Origin: an uncultured Arcanobacterium sp. | Lineage (GTDB): Bacteria > Actinomycetota > Actinomycetes > Actinomycetales > Actinomycetaceae | Direction: 5' to 3' | DNA length: 15,468 nt | NCBI RefSeq assembly: GCF_947253055.1 | Contig: NZ_CAMXYE010000031.1 | Location: 1-15,468, forward strand | Notes under the pieces: generated by a model | Told to the model about the DNA's origin: nothing | What the model saw: only the letters and a program-made list of their open reading frames with translations | The model's database searches: none | Translations under genes and position numbers: made by a program | Part shown: positions 6,433 through 14,097 of the stretch, one piece after another | How positions within the stretch are numbered: position 1 is the stretch's first letter | Layout: the number at the start of each line of letters is the position of its first letter

Positions 6433-8037
6433 TTATGCGCCGGGCTCTTGCTTACTATAGAGCTGGAAAAACTCCGCTATTGACGAACTATTTTCTATCC
6501 AACTACGATATTTCGCTAAATTTTTTGGTTGTGGATCCAAAAGCGGAATTCGCACTAGCTGCGGACTCTCCGGAATATCTAAAATTATTCCTCCCCAGCC
6601 GGCCGCTGTCACCCCAGTGGGAAATTTCTTAATTAAATTTCCCCGCACATATGCGCGGGTCTGAGATGGAGGATTGGCGGCTGCCCACTGCACTTCTGCG
6701 TCACTAAAAAGCTGTTTCACCCGCCCGGCCTGGCGTAATTTCTGCACCACTGATTTTTCCGGCCGTAAATCGTGCCACTGTAAATCTAGTGCCCGCAATT
6801 TTTCTCCCAGATCACTCTGCCCATATTTATGCTGCCACGACTGCAACAGTTGGTATTTCGCTATCCACTCCACCTGCGTAGCTAAAGAAAAAATATCGGT
6901 GCGCAAGCCTTCCAGAGTCTGCTGCCAAAGGTCGATTATTTCTAAAGTTTCGCTATCTTTATTACCATTCTTTTCTATTTCCCCTCGCACGGCTTCCAGA
7001 TACATCTCTTGAATATCCACTGCCGTTTTCGCAGTCCCGTCTTGCATTTCCAAAGGCGCCCGCAGGGAAAGATCATGCGATATTTGCCAAGTAGCAGCTA
7101 CTGGATCGGCTAAAGCCGCCGCTTCTAAGGAAAGCGGGATATTTCCACTTTCTAATAAGCTGAGCACGAGCGAAGTAGTGCCAACTTTCAAAAATGTGGA
7201 AATATCGAATTGGTTAGCATCGCCGTTTATTAAATGCAGACGGCGATAATTAGCCGGTGCATGTGGTTCATCGCGGCTATTTATCAGTGGACGATTAAAA
7301 GTGGTTTCGAGCCCCACATCATTTTCGATGTAGTCAGCGCGCTGTGCTATCTGAAAGGCATTAGCCTGCTCTGATTTTTGCCCGATCCCCAACCTGCCAC
7401 TGCCGCAGAAAATTTGCCGCGTAGCTAAGAAAGGAGTCAGATAACGCACGATAGTGGCGAAATCTACCTGGCGTGAGAGCAAATAATTTTCATGCGCGCC
7501 ATAGGAAGCGCCTTTCCCGTCGACATTATTTTTATAGAGCACATACTGCTTGCCTTGCTCCGCCAATTTTTGCATAGCACGCTGTGCAATTATCTCTCCA
7601 GCTCGATCCCAGAGCACGGCCGCGCGCGGGCTAGCAGCTTCCGGAGCGGAGTATTCCGGATGAGCATGGTCTACATAAAATCGAGCCCCGTTTGCTAATA
7701 CCGTATTCGCCACTCGGGAAAGACGCAGCTCTTCTGGGCGCGGGCGCGGCAAAAATGCCATTTCTGCCGCCGCCGAGGTGCCGTACTTGGCACCGGAATC
7801 GGTGAGCTGTGTGGGGTGGGCAGCCGCACGCTCTAGATGAAAACCGCGGGCGTCTTGGAGCGGATCTTCGCCGCTATAATCCCAGTTACTTGCGCTTTTA
7901 TCCGCTGCCGCCCCAAATTCAGCTAGTGAATTAACTACTTCGGTGCTGAGCACTATCGGATTTGCGGATTTCTGCTCCGCATCTAGAATTCCAAACTCCG
8001 TCTCTAAACCAATTACTCGGGCTGCTTCGATGGACAT
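6433..8037 (-). CDS. dop: Depupylase Dop (Pup deamidase family)
   Basis: Dop removes Pup from tagged proteins; in species with Pup-Gln it also deamidates Pup. The 534-residue protein, somewhat longer than PafA as expected, starts VIGLETEFG with Glu12 and Glu14. It carries the Dop-specific insertion before the active site (about 45-110, including WDYSGEDPLQDARGF). The diagnostic YVDHAHPEYSAPE follows, with catalytic Asp123. YKNNVDGKGASYGAHENY and NSRDEPHAPANYRRLH are also present. The ATG at 8037 has AAAGGAG six bases upstream, inside the 3' end of trmI, and the two genes overlap by 25 bases. That tight overlap leaves no room for the ARC/Mpa ATPase gene normally found here. Because this Pup ends in Glu, depupylation rather than deamidation is the likely role. 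Confidence 0.95.
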   Translation of the reverse strand: MSIEAARVIGLETEFGILDAEQKSANPIVLSTEVVNSLAEFGAAADKSASNWDYSGEDPLQDARGFHLERAAAHPTQLTDSGAKYGTSAAAEMAFLPRPRPEELRLSRVANTVLANGARFYVDHAHPEYSAPEAASPRAAVLWDRAGEIIAQRAMQKLAEQGKQYVLYKNNVDGKGASYGAHENYLLSRQVDFATIVRYLTPFLATRQIFCGSGRLGIGQKSEQANAFQIAQRADYIENDVGLETTFNRPLINSRDEPHAPANYRRLHLINGDANQFDISTFLKVGTTSLVLSLLESGNIPLSLEAAALADPVAATWQISHDLSLRAPLEMQDGTAKTAVDIQEMYLEAVRGEIEKNGNKDSETLEIIDLWQQTLEGLRTDIFSLATQVEWIAKYQLLQSWQHKYGQSDLGEKLRALDLQWHDLRPEKSVVQKLRQAGRVKQLFSDAEVQWAAANPPSQTRAYVRGNLIKKFPTGVTAAGWGGIILDIPESPQLVRIPLLDPQPKNLAKYRSWIENSSSIAEFFQLYSKQEPGA

Positions 8038-9098
8038 CTTTTCTCCTTTTGCTCCCGCCGCAGTTGCGCTTCTAATTTCTCCATATTTTCGCCAGGGTGA
8101 GAAAGACCGCTTTCCTCTTGGTCTGCCCGCCGCGCCACCGCTCGCCGGATTTTCCGAATCCGCTTCCCGTTCTTAAAATCTCGATCTAATTCTGCTTCCC
8201 AATCACTATCTGCTCCGCAAAATGGAAGAACAGCTGCCGATAATTGCTCCGAATTAAAAAGTTGCCCAGCGGATTCGTTAGCCAATCGCCGCGCCGTTAA
8301 TAAAAATCCCGTATGTGCCACCATCGAATGTACGGGGCGAATGGAAAGTCCTTCTACGTGCCAGGGGCGGAGCAGTATTTCAAATGACGTAGGATCCGTA
8401 AATTCCCCAGATATGCGCAGCTCTTCGGTGAGGCGTGAAAGCTGCGGAATAGTGGTTACGTAGGCTAAAAATACTCCTCCGGGCACTAACACCCGTGCCG
8501 CCGCGGCGATATTTTCCCACGGAGCGAGCATATCGAGCACTACTCTATCTATCTGTGCTGGAGGAAGATCTGCCAATACTTCCGCCAAGTCTCCTATTTT
8601 TATTTCCCACGGTAAATTCGCGCTGCCGTACCATGACTCCACATTGGCGCGGGCGATATCGGCATATTCGGGGCGGCGTTCTACCGAAGTTAAATGCCCT
8701 TCTTTACCCACAGCGGCCAAAAGCGAGATAGCTAGCGCTCCTGAGCCTAAACCGGCTTCTACCACCTGTGCACCTGGGAAAATATCTGCGTAGTGCACAA
8801 TTTGCCCAGCATCTTTCGGATATATCACGGTGGCGCCACGCGGCATCGAAAGTACATAATCCGAAATGAGCGGGCGGAATGCCAGCAGTTTATGCCCCGT
8901 TGCGGTGGTGAGCAGAGTGCCCTCCTCTTTCCCAATCAAATCGCGATGATAAAAGCTTCCCCGCCGAGATTGAAAATACCCATCGGCAGTCAAGGTAATG
9001 GTATAGCGACGATTTTTACTGTCAGTCAGCTGCACGCGCTCACCGGCTCGAAAGGGCCCGCGCCGCCGCGCTTTTTGTTCTTGTGGATAGTCCTGCAC
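8013..9098 (-). CDS. trmI: tRNA (adenine-58-N1)-methyltransferase TrmI
   Basis: TrmI methylates A58 in the T-loop of tRNAs using S-adenosylmethionine and acts as a tetramer. The protein has an N-terminal beta domain starting GPFRAGERVQLTD. It contains the family segment PRGATVIYPKDAGQIV (about 87-102), SAM motif VVEAGLGSGALAISLL (about 112-127) and the catalytic-type LDMLAPW (about 188-194, Asp189). I start it at the GTG at 9098 (361 residues). An upstream TTG at 9134 keeps the frame open, but that TTG is the first half of a -35 box, and neither it nor an ATG at 9107 has a ribosome-binding site. The C-terminal 70 residues are charged and variable. The gene heads the pupylation cluster, as in other actinobacteria, and overlaps dop by 25 bases. 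Confidence 0.94.
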   Translation of the reverse strand: MQDYPQEQKARRRGPFRAGERVQLTDSKNRRYTITLTADGYFQSRRGSFYHRDLIGKEEGTLLTTATGHKLLAFRPLISDYVLSMPRGATVIYPKDAGQIVHYADIFPGAQVVEAGLGSGALAISLLAAVGKEGHLTSVERRPEYADIARANVESWYGSANLPWEIKIGDLAEVLADLPPAQIDRVVLDMLAPWENIAAAARVLVPGGVFLAYVTTIPQLSRLTEELRISGEFTDPTSFEILLRPWHVEGLSIRPVHSMVAHTGFLLTARRLANESAGQLFNSEQLSAAVLPFCGADSDWEAELDRDFKNGKRIRKIRRAVARRADQEESGLSHPGENMEKLEAQLRREQKEKRCPSKQPE

Positions 9099-9105
9099 AC
9101 TCCAC

Positions 9106-9134
9106 ATTCTACGGGCTGGAGGAAAGTTCCCCAA
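9106..9134 (-). promoter_or_regulatory. Promoter of trmI and the pupylation operon
   Basis: On the minus strand TTGGGG (9134-9129), a 17-base spacer and TAGAAT (9111-9106) form a good sigma-70-type promoter. The -10 box ends seven bases before the GTG at 9098, predicting a leaderless or nearly leaderless mRNA. Confidence 0.6.
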
Positions 9135-9143
9135 AAGGCGTAG

Positions 9144-9149
9144 TACGGT
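9144..9149 (+). promoter_or_regulatory. -10 box of a probable leaderless promoter for the RecB-like gene
   Basis: TACGGT ends six bases before the ATG at 9156. No Shine-Dalgarno sequence is present and no clear -35 box was found. The site lies just behind the trmI -35 box, so the two divergent promoters are nearly back to back. Confidence 0.4.
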
Positions 9150-9155
9150 AGAGTT

Positions 9156-9989
9156 ATGAACTCAACTCATGCCGCACTCTCCCCCTCCCGCATAAACGAA
9201 TTTCAGCAATGTCCTTTTAAGTTTCGCCTGCGCACAATCGACAAAATAGCTGAAATACCTTCCCGAGAAGCACTTCGCGGCACTCTTGTACATTCCGTTT
9301 TAGAAAACCTCTTTCTCTTGCCAGCTGCAGAGCGAAGCGAAGAACAAGCCCAAGAGATGTTGATTCCGCGCTGGGAAGCACACCTAGAAAAGCACCCGGA
9401 ATCTCTCGAAATTTTTCCTACCGCTGCGGAGATTGCACCCTGGCTCGAATCGGCGCGCCCCTTGCTGAAAAATTATTTTGACTTAGAAAATCCCCAGTAT
9501 TTAGAGCCAGCCCAGCGCGAGATGTTCATAAATGCTTATCTACCTTCCGGATTGGCAATTCGCGGCATAATTGATCGTTTAGATAAAAATACGGCGGGAG
9601 ATATTCGAATTGTGGATTATAAAACGGGGAAATCACCCAAACCGCAGTTTCAAGAAGACGCCATATTTCAGCTTTTATTTTATGCGGCAGCACTCTATTT
9701 TCGCGATGGTAAATTGCCGCTACGCGCGCAGCTGCTCTATTTGAAAAATAGCCGTATTCTCAGTTACGATCCGGTGGAAGCGGATATTGATTTATTTTGC
9801 CGGCAAGTGGATTCAGTATGGAAAAATATCTTGCACAGCTTAGAAGAACGCTATTTCGCTCCGCGTACCAGTCAGCTGTGTAACTGGTGTAGTTTTCAAA
9901 AATTCTGTCCGGCTTTTGGCGCAAGCACCCCGCCCTGGAATGAAGAAGGGGCCGCGCAGCTGCTTACGGTACAAAGAGCAGATTCTTAA
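9156..9989 (+). CDS. RecB-family PD-(D/E)XK exonuclease with probable iron-sulfur cluster
   Basis: This is a stand-alone nuclease of the RecB/AddB/Cas4-like group. Beside trmI and opposite the proteasome locus it has a counterpart in mycobacteria (the RecB-like gene next to trmI). The active-site motifs are in order: His46 in GTLVHSVLE, Asp140 in GIIDRLDK, Asp154 and Lys156 in VDYKTGK, and a QLLFYA helix motif starting at Gln172. Four cysteines, Cys19 and the C-terminal C-x2-C-x5-C set at 242, 245 and 251, match the iron-sulfur staple of AddB and Cas4. At 277 residues it has no helicase domain. No Cas genes or CRISPR repeats are nearby, so a DNA-repair role is likelier than spacer acquisition. 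Its exact substrate is unknown. Confidence 0.88.
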   Translation: MNSTHAALSPSRINEFQQCPFKFRLRTIDKIAEIPSREALRGTLVHSVLENLFLLPAAERSEEQAQEMLIPRWEAHLEKHPESLEIFPTAAEIAPWLESARPLLKNYFDLENPQYLEPAQREMFINAYLPSGLAIRGIIDRLDKNTAGDIRIVDYKTGKSPKPQFQEDAIFQLLFYAAALYFRDGKLPLRAQLLYLKNSRILSYDPVEADIDLFCRQVDSVWKNILHSLEERYFAPRTSQLCNWCSFQKFCPAFGASTPPWNEEGAAQLLTVQRADS

Positions 9990-10000
9990 TACGGGCTTCG

Positions 10001-10063
10001 CTCGCATCGCACCGCATCGCACCGCATCGCACCGCATCGCACCGCATCACATCGCACCGCATC
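10001..10063. repeat. Tandem 10-base repeat between convergent genes
   Basis: The unit ACCGCATCGC occurs three times exactly at 10011-10040. A variant copy lies on each side (CTCGCATCGC at 10001, ACCGCATCAC at 10041) and decayed pieces run to about 10063. It fills the gap between the RecB-like gene and the HAD gene, which converge. The unit is about one helical turn. It has no internal dyad and is not CRISPR-like, because there are no spacers. Confidence 0.9.
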
Positions 10064-10093
10064 TCATACCGGCAATGCATTAAAGCACGCATA

Positions 10094-10136
10094 GTGTATT
10101 AGCGTATTAATGTATTAAAAGCGTATTAGTGTATCA
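10094..10136. repeat. Tandem 8-base GYGTATTA repeat
   Basis: The units are GTGTATTA, GCGTATTA and ATGTATTA (10094-10117), a 3-base gap, then GCGTATTA and GTGTATCA (10121-10136). The array directly follows the 10-base array and runs up to the HAD stop codon. No rho-independent terminator was recognised in this convergent gap. Confidence 0.8.
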
Positions 10137-10139
10137 GCG

Positions 10140-10817
10140 CTAGGGTATTAAATCCGCAAACTCTTGCCGCAGAAAATCGGCATCTACTTCTTGAAGAGAC
10201 TTTAAGAAACGCACTCCCGGCAGACGCGGCAATTCCACCATAAAGGGCACCGCAAAGGTGCGCGCCCCCGATTGAAAAGCGGCATATAGCCCCGGCACAG
10301 AATCTTCAAAGGCTAAACAATGGTGAATATCTACTCCCAGTAAGTGTGCCGCTTCTAAATAGGGATCTGGCTGTGGTTTCCCGCGAATGGGCATATCTCC
10401 GCTCACTATTACTTCTAGGCTGCCTTGCGGAGCCCGGCGCAGAGCGTGCCGCGCAAAACTGTGGTAGGAAGAGGTGACGAGAGCAGAAGGAATCCCCATT
10501 TCTACCAAGCAAGTCAATAGTTCAAAAGCTCCCGGCCGCCACGGTAGTCCTTCTTCTGCTGCTATTTGCGCCACTAGCTTTGTCAATTCAGTTTCGTATT
10601 CCGCAGGCGTCATATCGATTCCGGTGTATTCCACGATTTGCCGCGCCGCTTCGGGAAGCGATTTGCCGATACTTATTTTCGCTTCTTCCAGCTGCAGCTC
10701 ATAGCCAGCCCGCACACAAACTTTCTGCTCCGCTTCCCACCAAATTTTTTCAGTATCAGTGAGGGTGCCATCCATATCGAAGAGCACCGCACCAGAAAAA
10801 TTACTAGCAGTTTTCAT
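10140..10817 (-). CDS. HAD-superfamily hydrolase (beta-phosphoglucomutase-like phosphatase)
   Basis: This 225-residue protein has all four HAD motifs. They are the nucleophile loop FDMDGTLTD (Asp14, Asp16), Ser/Thr around 115-117 in LVTSSY, Lys147 in RGKPQPDPY, and the acidic pair Glu171-Asp172 in FEDSVPG. The helical cap inserted after motif I (about 20-90) marks subclass IA, to which beta-phosphoglucomutases and small sugar-phosphate phosphatases belong. The natural substrate cannot be told from sequence. Its ATG overlaps the mshC stop by four bases and is preceded by AGGGAT, so it is the last gene of the uppP-mshC unit. A link to mycothiol (for example, dephosphorylating an inositol or glucosamine intermediate) is only a guess from position. 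Confidence 0.88.
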   Translation of the reverse strand: MKTASNFSGAVLFDMDGTLTDTEKIWWEAEQKVCVRAGYELQLEEAKISIGKSLPEAARQIVEYTGIDMTPAEYETELTKLVAQIAAEEGLPWRPGAFELLTCLVEMGIPSALVTSSYHSFARHALRRAPQGSLEVIVSGDMPIRGKPQPDPYLEAAHLLGVDIHHCLAFEDSVPGLYAAFQSGARTFAVPFMVELPRLPGVRFLKSLQEVDADFLRQEFADLIP

Positions 10818-12157
10818 AGCGCAATCCCTAAAAGATTATCTATTGTGGCAATAAAAAGCTGCCGCGCCGCCCTAGATTCCCAGCTAGCTACAGCAGCAAT
10901 ATAGTTATCTACCAGCCTGAGGGCGCGCGGAGTATCTAAATCATTTGCAAGGTGAGTGCGCATCTCCTCTAAAAACTCCCGCACTGATTTTTCTGTGCCT
11001 ATCGCTGCTTCCATACCCGCTCGCGATTGCTCGGTGCGCAGCGCGGCAGGCTTTACCGAATTTTCTGTTTTTGCAGTTGCCGGCGAAAATTCTGAGGGCG
11101 TTTCTACAGGAGCTTGCACAGCCCGCTGCCAATTTCGCAAGCGCATCGTAGCTACTTGCAATACTGCATCGTCATATTCCCAATCTTCGCGATAGTGATG
11201 TTGAATAATAGCTAAACGAACTGCCCGCGGATCTGCTCCCCCGGCCACTAATTTAGAAACCAGCACTAAATTACCTAGCGATTTAGACATTTTTTGCCCT
11301 TGATAGGCCACTAGCCCGCTGTGCATATGGATACCGACCGGTGCCGCATCGCCGCTTAGTGCGCGTAAATGAGCTTCACTCATCTCGTGGTGCGGGAAAA
11401 TTAGATCAGCTCCCCCGCCTTGCACATCCACTCTGCCCAGTAACTTGTGGGCTATTACGGCGCATTCAATATGCCAACCCGGGCGCCAACCACCGTCACG
11501 CAAATCGATAGGAGAATAATCTGCTCCGCGCACTCCCCGCCAGAGCAGCGGATCGAGAATATCTCGTTTCCCGGGGCGGGTAGAATCTCCGCCGTGCGCA
11601 TCAAATACAGCTGCTAAATCCATATGCGAAAAAATTGGCGCTGCCGCAAAATGGCTATCTCCGGTTAAAGAGATATAAATATCAGTACTGCCGTTGGCGT
11701 TCGGCAATTCATAAGCATTTTCTTGGTGGCGAAACTTCTCCACCTGCTCCATTAAATCCGGAAGCGCTTCGGAAACCGATACCCAATCCTGCGGGGGAAT
11801 CACGGATAATTTTTCCATATCTTCACGGAAAAGTTGCGTCTGCGCGGCGGCAAGGTCTTTCCAATAGACCCCGGTAACCGCGGCGCGCTCAAAAAGCGGA
11901 TCATCTATATCGGTAAGATTTTGCGCATAGCGCAGCACCCGCCCGGAATCCCGCCAAGTGCGAGCGAGAATATCGAAAAATACGTAGGTATTGGCGTGCC
12001 CCAGATGTGTAGCATCGTAAGGGGTGATTCCACATACCCAAAGGCGCAGATCCGAAAAAGAATGACGGCGCAGCTCCCCGGTATTGGTATCGCGTAAATA
12101 AAGCGGCGGCGGCGTGCCGGGTAATTTCTCTAGTTTTGGCTCAGCCCAAGTACGCAT
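10814..12157 (-). CDS. mshC: L-cysteine:glucosaminyl-inositol ligase (mycothiol synthesis)
   Basis: MshC uses ATP to couple cysteine to GlcN-Ins, the third enzymatic step of mycothiol synthesis in the cytoplasm. It descends from cysteinyl-tRNA synthetase. The HIGH-type signature reads TPYDATHLGHA (45-55), and the TPYDATH form is typical of MshC rather than CysS. Cys42, Cys232 (in WHIECAVIAH) and His256/257 (in FPHHE) are the expected zinc ligands. KMSKS lies at 289-293. The 447-residue length is slightly above the usual size, because of a loosely conserved Ala/Glu-rich stretch near 345-380. The ATG directly follows the uppP stop codon, with GGAGATG upstream. It marks the organism as a mycothiol-producing actinobacterium, if the other msh genes are present. 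Confidence 0.95.
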   Translation of the reverse strand: MRTWAEPKLEKLPGTPPPLYLRDTNTGELRRHSFSDLRLWVCGITPYDATHLGHANTYVFFDILARTWRDSGRVLRYAQNLTDIDDPLFERAAVTGVYWKDLAAAQTQLFREDMEKLSVIPPQDWVSVSEALPDLMEQVEKFRHQENAYELPNANGSTDIYISLTGDSHFAAAPIFSHMDLAAVFDAHGGDSTRPGKRDILDPLLWRGVRGADYSPIDLRDGGWRPGWHIECAVIAHKLLGRVDVQGGGADLIFPHHEMSEAHLRALSGDAAPVGIHMHSGLVAYQGQKMSKSLGNLVLVSKLVAGGADPRAVRLAIIQHHYREDWEYDDAVLQVATMRLRNWQRAVQAPVETPSEFSPATAKTENSVKPAALRTEQSRAGMEAAIGTEKSVREFLEEMRTHLANDLDTPRALRLVDNYIAAVASWESRAARQLFIATIDNLLGIAL

Positions 12158-13000
12158 TTAATACATCTCCAATATGCCGCTGCCCAGCATAATTACTACG
12201 GTAGCTGCGAGAGCTAAACGATATATTACGAAAGGCATATACGATTTTGTCTCCACTAACCGCAAGAACCAGACTATAACTGCGAATCCCACCGCAAAAG
12301 CAGTTAGCGTGGCTACTAGGGTGGGAAGAGCTCCCACTTGCGGGCCAGTGCCGTCGTCACTAAAAAGTCGATAAAATCCGGAAGCTAAGATAGCGGGGAT
12401 AGCCAGGAAAAAAGAAATACGCGCGGCGGTACTGCGGGTATAGCCGAGGAGTAAACCGGCAGTGATAGTGCCTCCCGAACGCGAAACACCGGGGATGAGC
12501 GCCAAAGACTGCGCGAAGCCGAGAATTAAACCGTGCTTTATCGGCATATCACTTAATTGCTGCTGTTTTTTTCCCCAGCGATCTGCCCAGCCGAGCAAGA
12601 TAGCAAAAAGTGCCAACATAAAGGCCGTCACATAGAGGTTACGGAATACCGAATCAATGGCATCTTCCAGCGCCAATCCTAATACCGCAATCGGAATAGA
12701 ACCCACTATTACTATCCAACCCAAGCGCACATACTGATCACTTTGCGGAAGTCGTTTTGCGGCCGGCACCAGCGGTAAAGCCCGAAACCAATTGCTGATG
12801 ATACGCCGAATATCTTTCCAAAAATAGATGAGCACAGCTGTTTCCGTGCCTATTTGGGTGACGGCGGTAAAAGTCACGCCCGGATCGCCTAAGTTTGGAA
12901 ATAGCTCTCCGACGATGCGTAAATGTGCCGAAGAGGATATAGGCAGAAACTCCGTCAATCCTTGCACGATACCTAAAATTATGGCTTCAAATATTCCCAC
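12158..13000 (-). CDS. uppP: Undecaprenyl-diphosphatase
   Basis: UppP (BacA) dephosphorylates undecaprenyl diphosphate in the membrane so the lipid carrier for cell-wall synthesis can be reused; it also confers bacitracin tolerance. The 280-residue integral membrane protein has the signature QGLTEFLPISSSAHL (13-27, with Glu17 and His26). It also has the second catalytic motif PGVSRSG (170-176, Arg174) and about eight hydrophobic segments. The start is GTG at 13000, giving the family N-terminus MGIFEAIILGIVQG. The -10 box TAAGCT ends six bases before it, so the mRNA is probably leaderless. It heads the uppP-mshC-HAD operon, a linkage also seen in mycobacteria, where uppP lies near mshC. Confidence 0.96.
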   Translation of the reverse strand: MGIFEAIILGIVQGLTEFLPISSSAHLRIVGELFPNLGDPGVTFTAVTQIGTETAVLIYFWKDIRRIISNWFRALPLVPAAKRLPQSDQYVRLGWIVIVGSIPIAVLGLALEDAIDSVFRNLYVTAFMLALFAILLGWADRWGKKQQQLSDMPIKHGLILGFAQSLALIPGVSRSGGTITAGLLLGYTRSTAARISFFLAIPAILASGFYRLFSDDGTGPQVGALPTLVATLTAFAVGFAVIVWFLRLVETKSYMPFVIYRLALAATVVIMLGSGILEMY

Positions 13001-13006
13001 GCCCTC

Positions 13007-13044
13007 AGCTTAGCTATATTTTTTCGCCAGAGTTGAGCTAAGCT
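13007..13044. promoter_or_regulatory. Divergent uppP / aldo-keto reductase promoter with perfect 9-bp inverted repeat
   Basis: AGCTTAGCT (13007-13015) and AGCTAAGCT (13036-13044) are exact reverse complements separated by 20 bases. Each arm carries TAAGCT reading outward. One ends six bases before the uppP GTG, the other seven bases before the aldo/keto reductase GTG. The gap between the two genes is only 51 bases, so the promoters must overlap. Neither has a clear -35 box. The dyad could be a shared operator or simply two copies of a preferred extended -10 sequence. Confidence 0.6.
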
Positions 13045-13051
13045 CGGAGGT

Positions 13052-14008
13052 GTGAAGCACACCAAGATTGGAAATTCTGGATTACAGGTAGGAAATCTCG
13101 GAATCGGCACTCTCAACTGGGGGCGCGATACAGAACCAGCTGATGCCGCCCATATTCTCGCCGCCTTGCTCAATGCAGGAGGTAATCTGCTAGATATCTC
13201 CCCAGATTACGGAGAAGGAGATGCCGAAGCAGTAGTAGGCGCTCTGCTGAACAAGGCTTTTTCCCGTACCGATTTGATATTGTGTGGGCAAATTTCCGCT
13301 AACAAAAAAGGCACCGAGTTGCGCGGAGGGCGCAGTCATCTCTACCGTTCCCTGCATGGAACACTGCGCACCCTAAAAACTGACTACCTAGATTTATTGC
13401 TCGTGCCCGAACCAGATCCACAAATGCCGGCTGCCGAGATGCTCAGCACCCTTGCTAATTTTGTAGAACAAGGAAAAGTGCGCTATCTGGGATTTAGCCG
13501 GCAAAGCGCCTGGAAGAGTGCGCAATTCCGGCAGATTATGGAGGATTTGCACTTGCCTCTCCCCACTGCGCTCGCTTTTCCGTATTCGCTTTTAGAGCGA
13601 AGAACTGAGCTAGATAATTTTCCTATGGCGCAAGCACTCGGATTAGGAATGATTGCTTTTTCCCCGCTCGCAGCCGGAGTCTTGACTGGTAAATATCGCA
13701 ATACTATTCCGCCCACTTCACGGGCGGCCACTAAACATCTCTACGCCATGGTGGCTCCCTATCTAGAAGAGACTCCTCGCCGCATCACCGAAGCAGTGGC
13801 CAAAGCCGCCGACGGGCTCGGGCGCACTCCCACCGATGTGGCTTTAGCTTGGGCACTACAAAATGGCGTGGCTTGTGCAATTTGCGGGCCGCGTACTGCC
13901 AACCAAGCTGATCAACTTTTCACTACCGAAATAGAAGAGCTTCCTCTGCAGGTATTTAATGTGCTAAACGACGTATCACGCCCATATATTGCCTATCCAT
14001 CCCTTTAG
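13052..14008 (+). CDS. Aldo/keto reductase-like protein lacking two catalytic residues
   Basis: This 318-residue TIM-barrel protein has the aldo/keto reductase layout. It has KIGNSGLQVGNLGIGT at the start, a LDISPDYGEGDAE segment, VRYLGFSRQS, and a C-terminal NADP-binding stretch IEEL preceded by ICGPRTANQADQL. Of the catalytic tetrad, Asp48 and Tyr53 are present. The Lys normally in the ATK segment aligns with Gln80 (LILCGQIS). The His of the DLYQ-x-H segment aligns with Pro119 (DLLLVPEPD). Reductase activity is therefore doubtful; a cofactor-binding sensor or altered chemistry is possible. The GTG start fits the family N-terminus. A GGAGG lies only one base before it, too close to act normally, while TAAGCT seven bases upstream suggests a leaderless mRNA. 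It diverges from uppP. Confidence 0.85.
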   Translation: MKHTKIGNSGLQVGNLGIGTLNWGRDTEPADAAHILAALLNAGGNLLDISPDYGEGDAEAVVGALLNKAFSRTDLILCGQISANKKGTELRGGRSHLYRSLHGTLRTLKTDYLDLLLVPEPDPQMPAAEMLSTLANFVEQGKVRYLGFSRQSAWKSAQFRQIMEDLHLPLPTALAFPYSLLERRTELDNFPMAQALGLGMIAFSPLAAGVLTGKYRNTIPPTSRAATKHLYAMVAPYLEETPRRITEAVAKAADGLGRTPTDVALAWALQNGVACAICGPRTANQADQLFTTEIEELPLQVFNVLNDVSRPYIAYPSL

Positions 14009-14026
14009 ATATTTTTACAGCTAGCA

Positions 14027-14050
14027 CGCGCGTTGCATAGTCAGCGCGCG
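14027..14050. other. GC-rich inverted repeat after the aldo/keto reductase gene
   Basis: CGCGCG at 14027-14032 and again at 14045-14050 can pair around a 12-base loop. No T-run follows on either strand, so it is at best a weak terminator between the convergent genes. Confidence 0.35.
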
Positions 14051-14097
14051 AAACCAAAAGCGCAAATCAAAGGCGAATTAAAAAGAAATTAAAGGCG
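14050..14097. repeat. Three direct 13-base repeats in a convergent gap
   Basis: Copies GAAACCAAAAGCG (14050-14062), CAAATCAAAGGCG (14063-14075) and GAAATTAAAGGCG (14085-14097) share the pattern SAAAYYAAARGCG. The first two are adjacent and a 9-base AT-rich segment precedes the third. The region runs straight into GCGTATTA (14095-14102), the same 8-mer as in the array at 10094-10136. Confidence 0.6.

Noticed and set aside
10001..10136. Possible CRISPR array near a Cas4/RecB-like nuclease
   Set aside because: The repeats are 8-10 bases with no spacers, and there are no cas genes. The nuclease sits in its usual place beside trmI.
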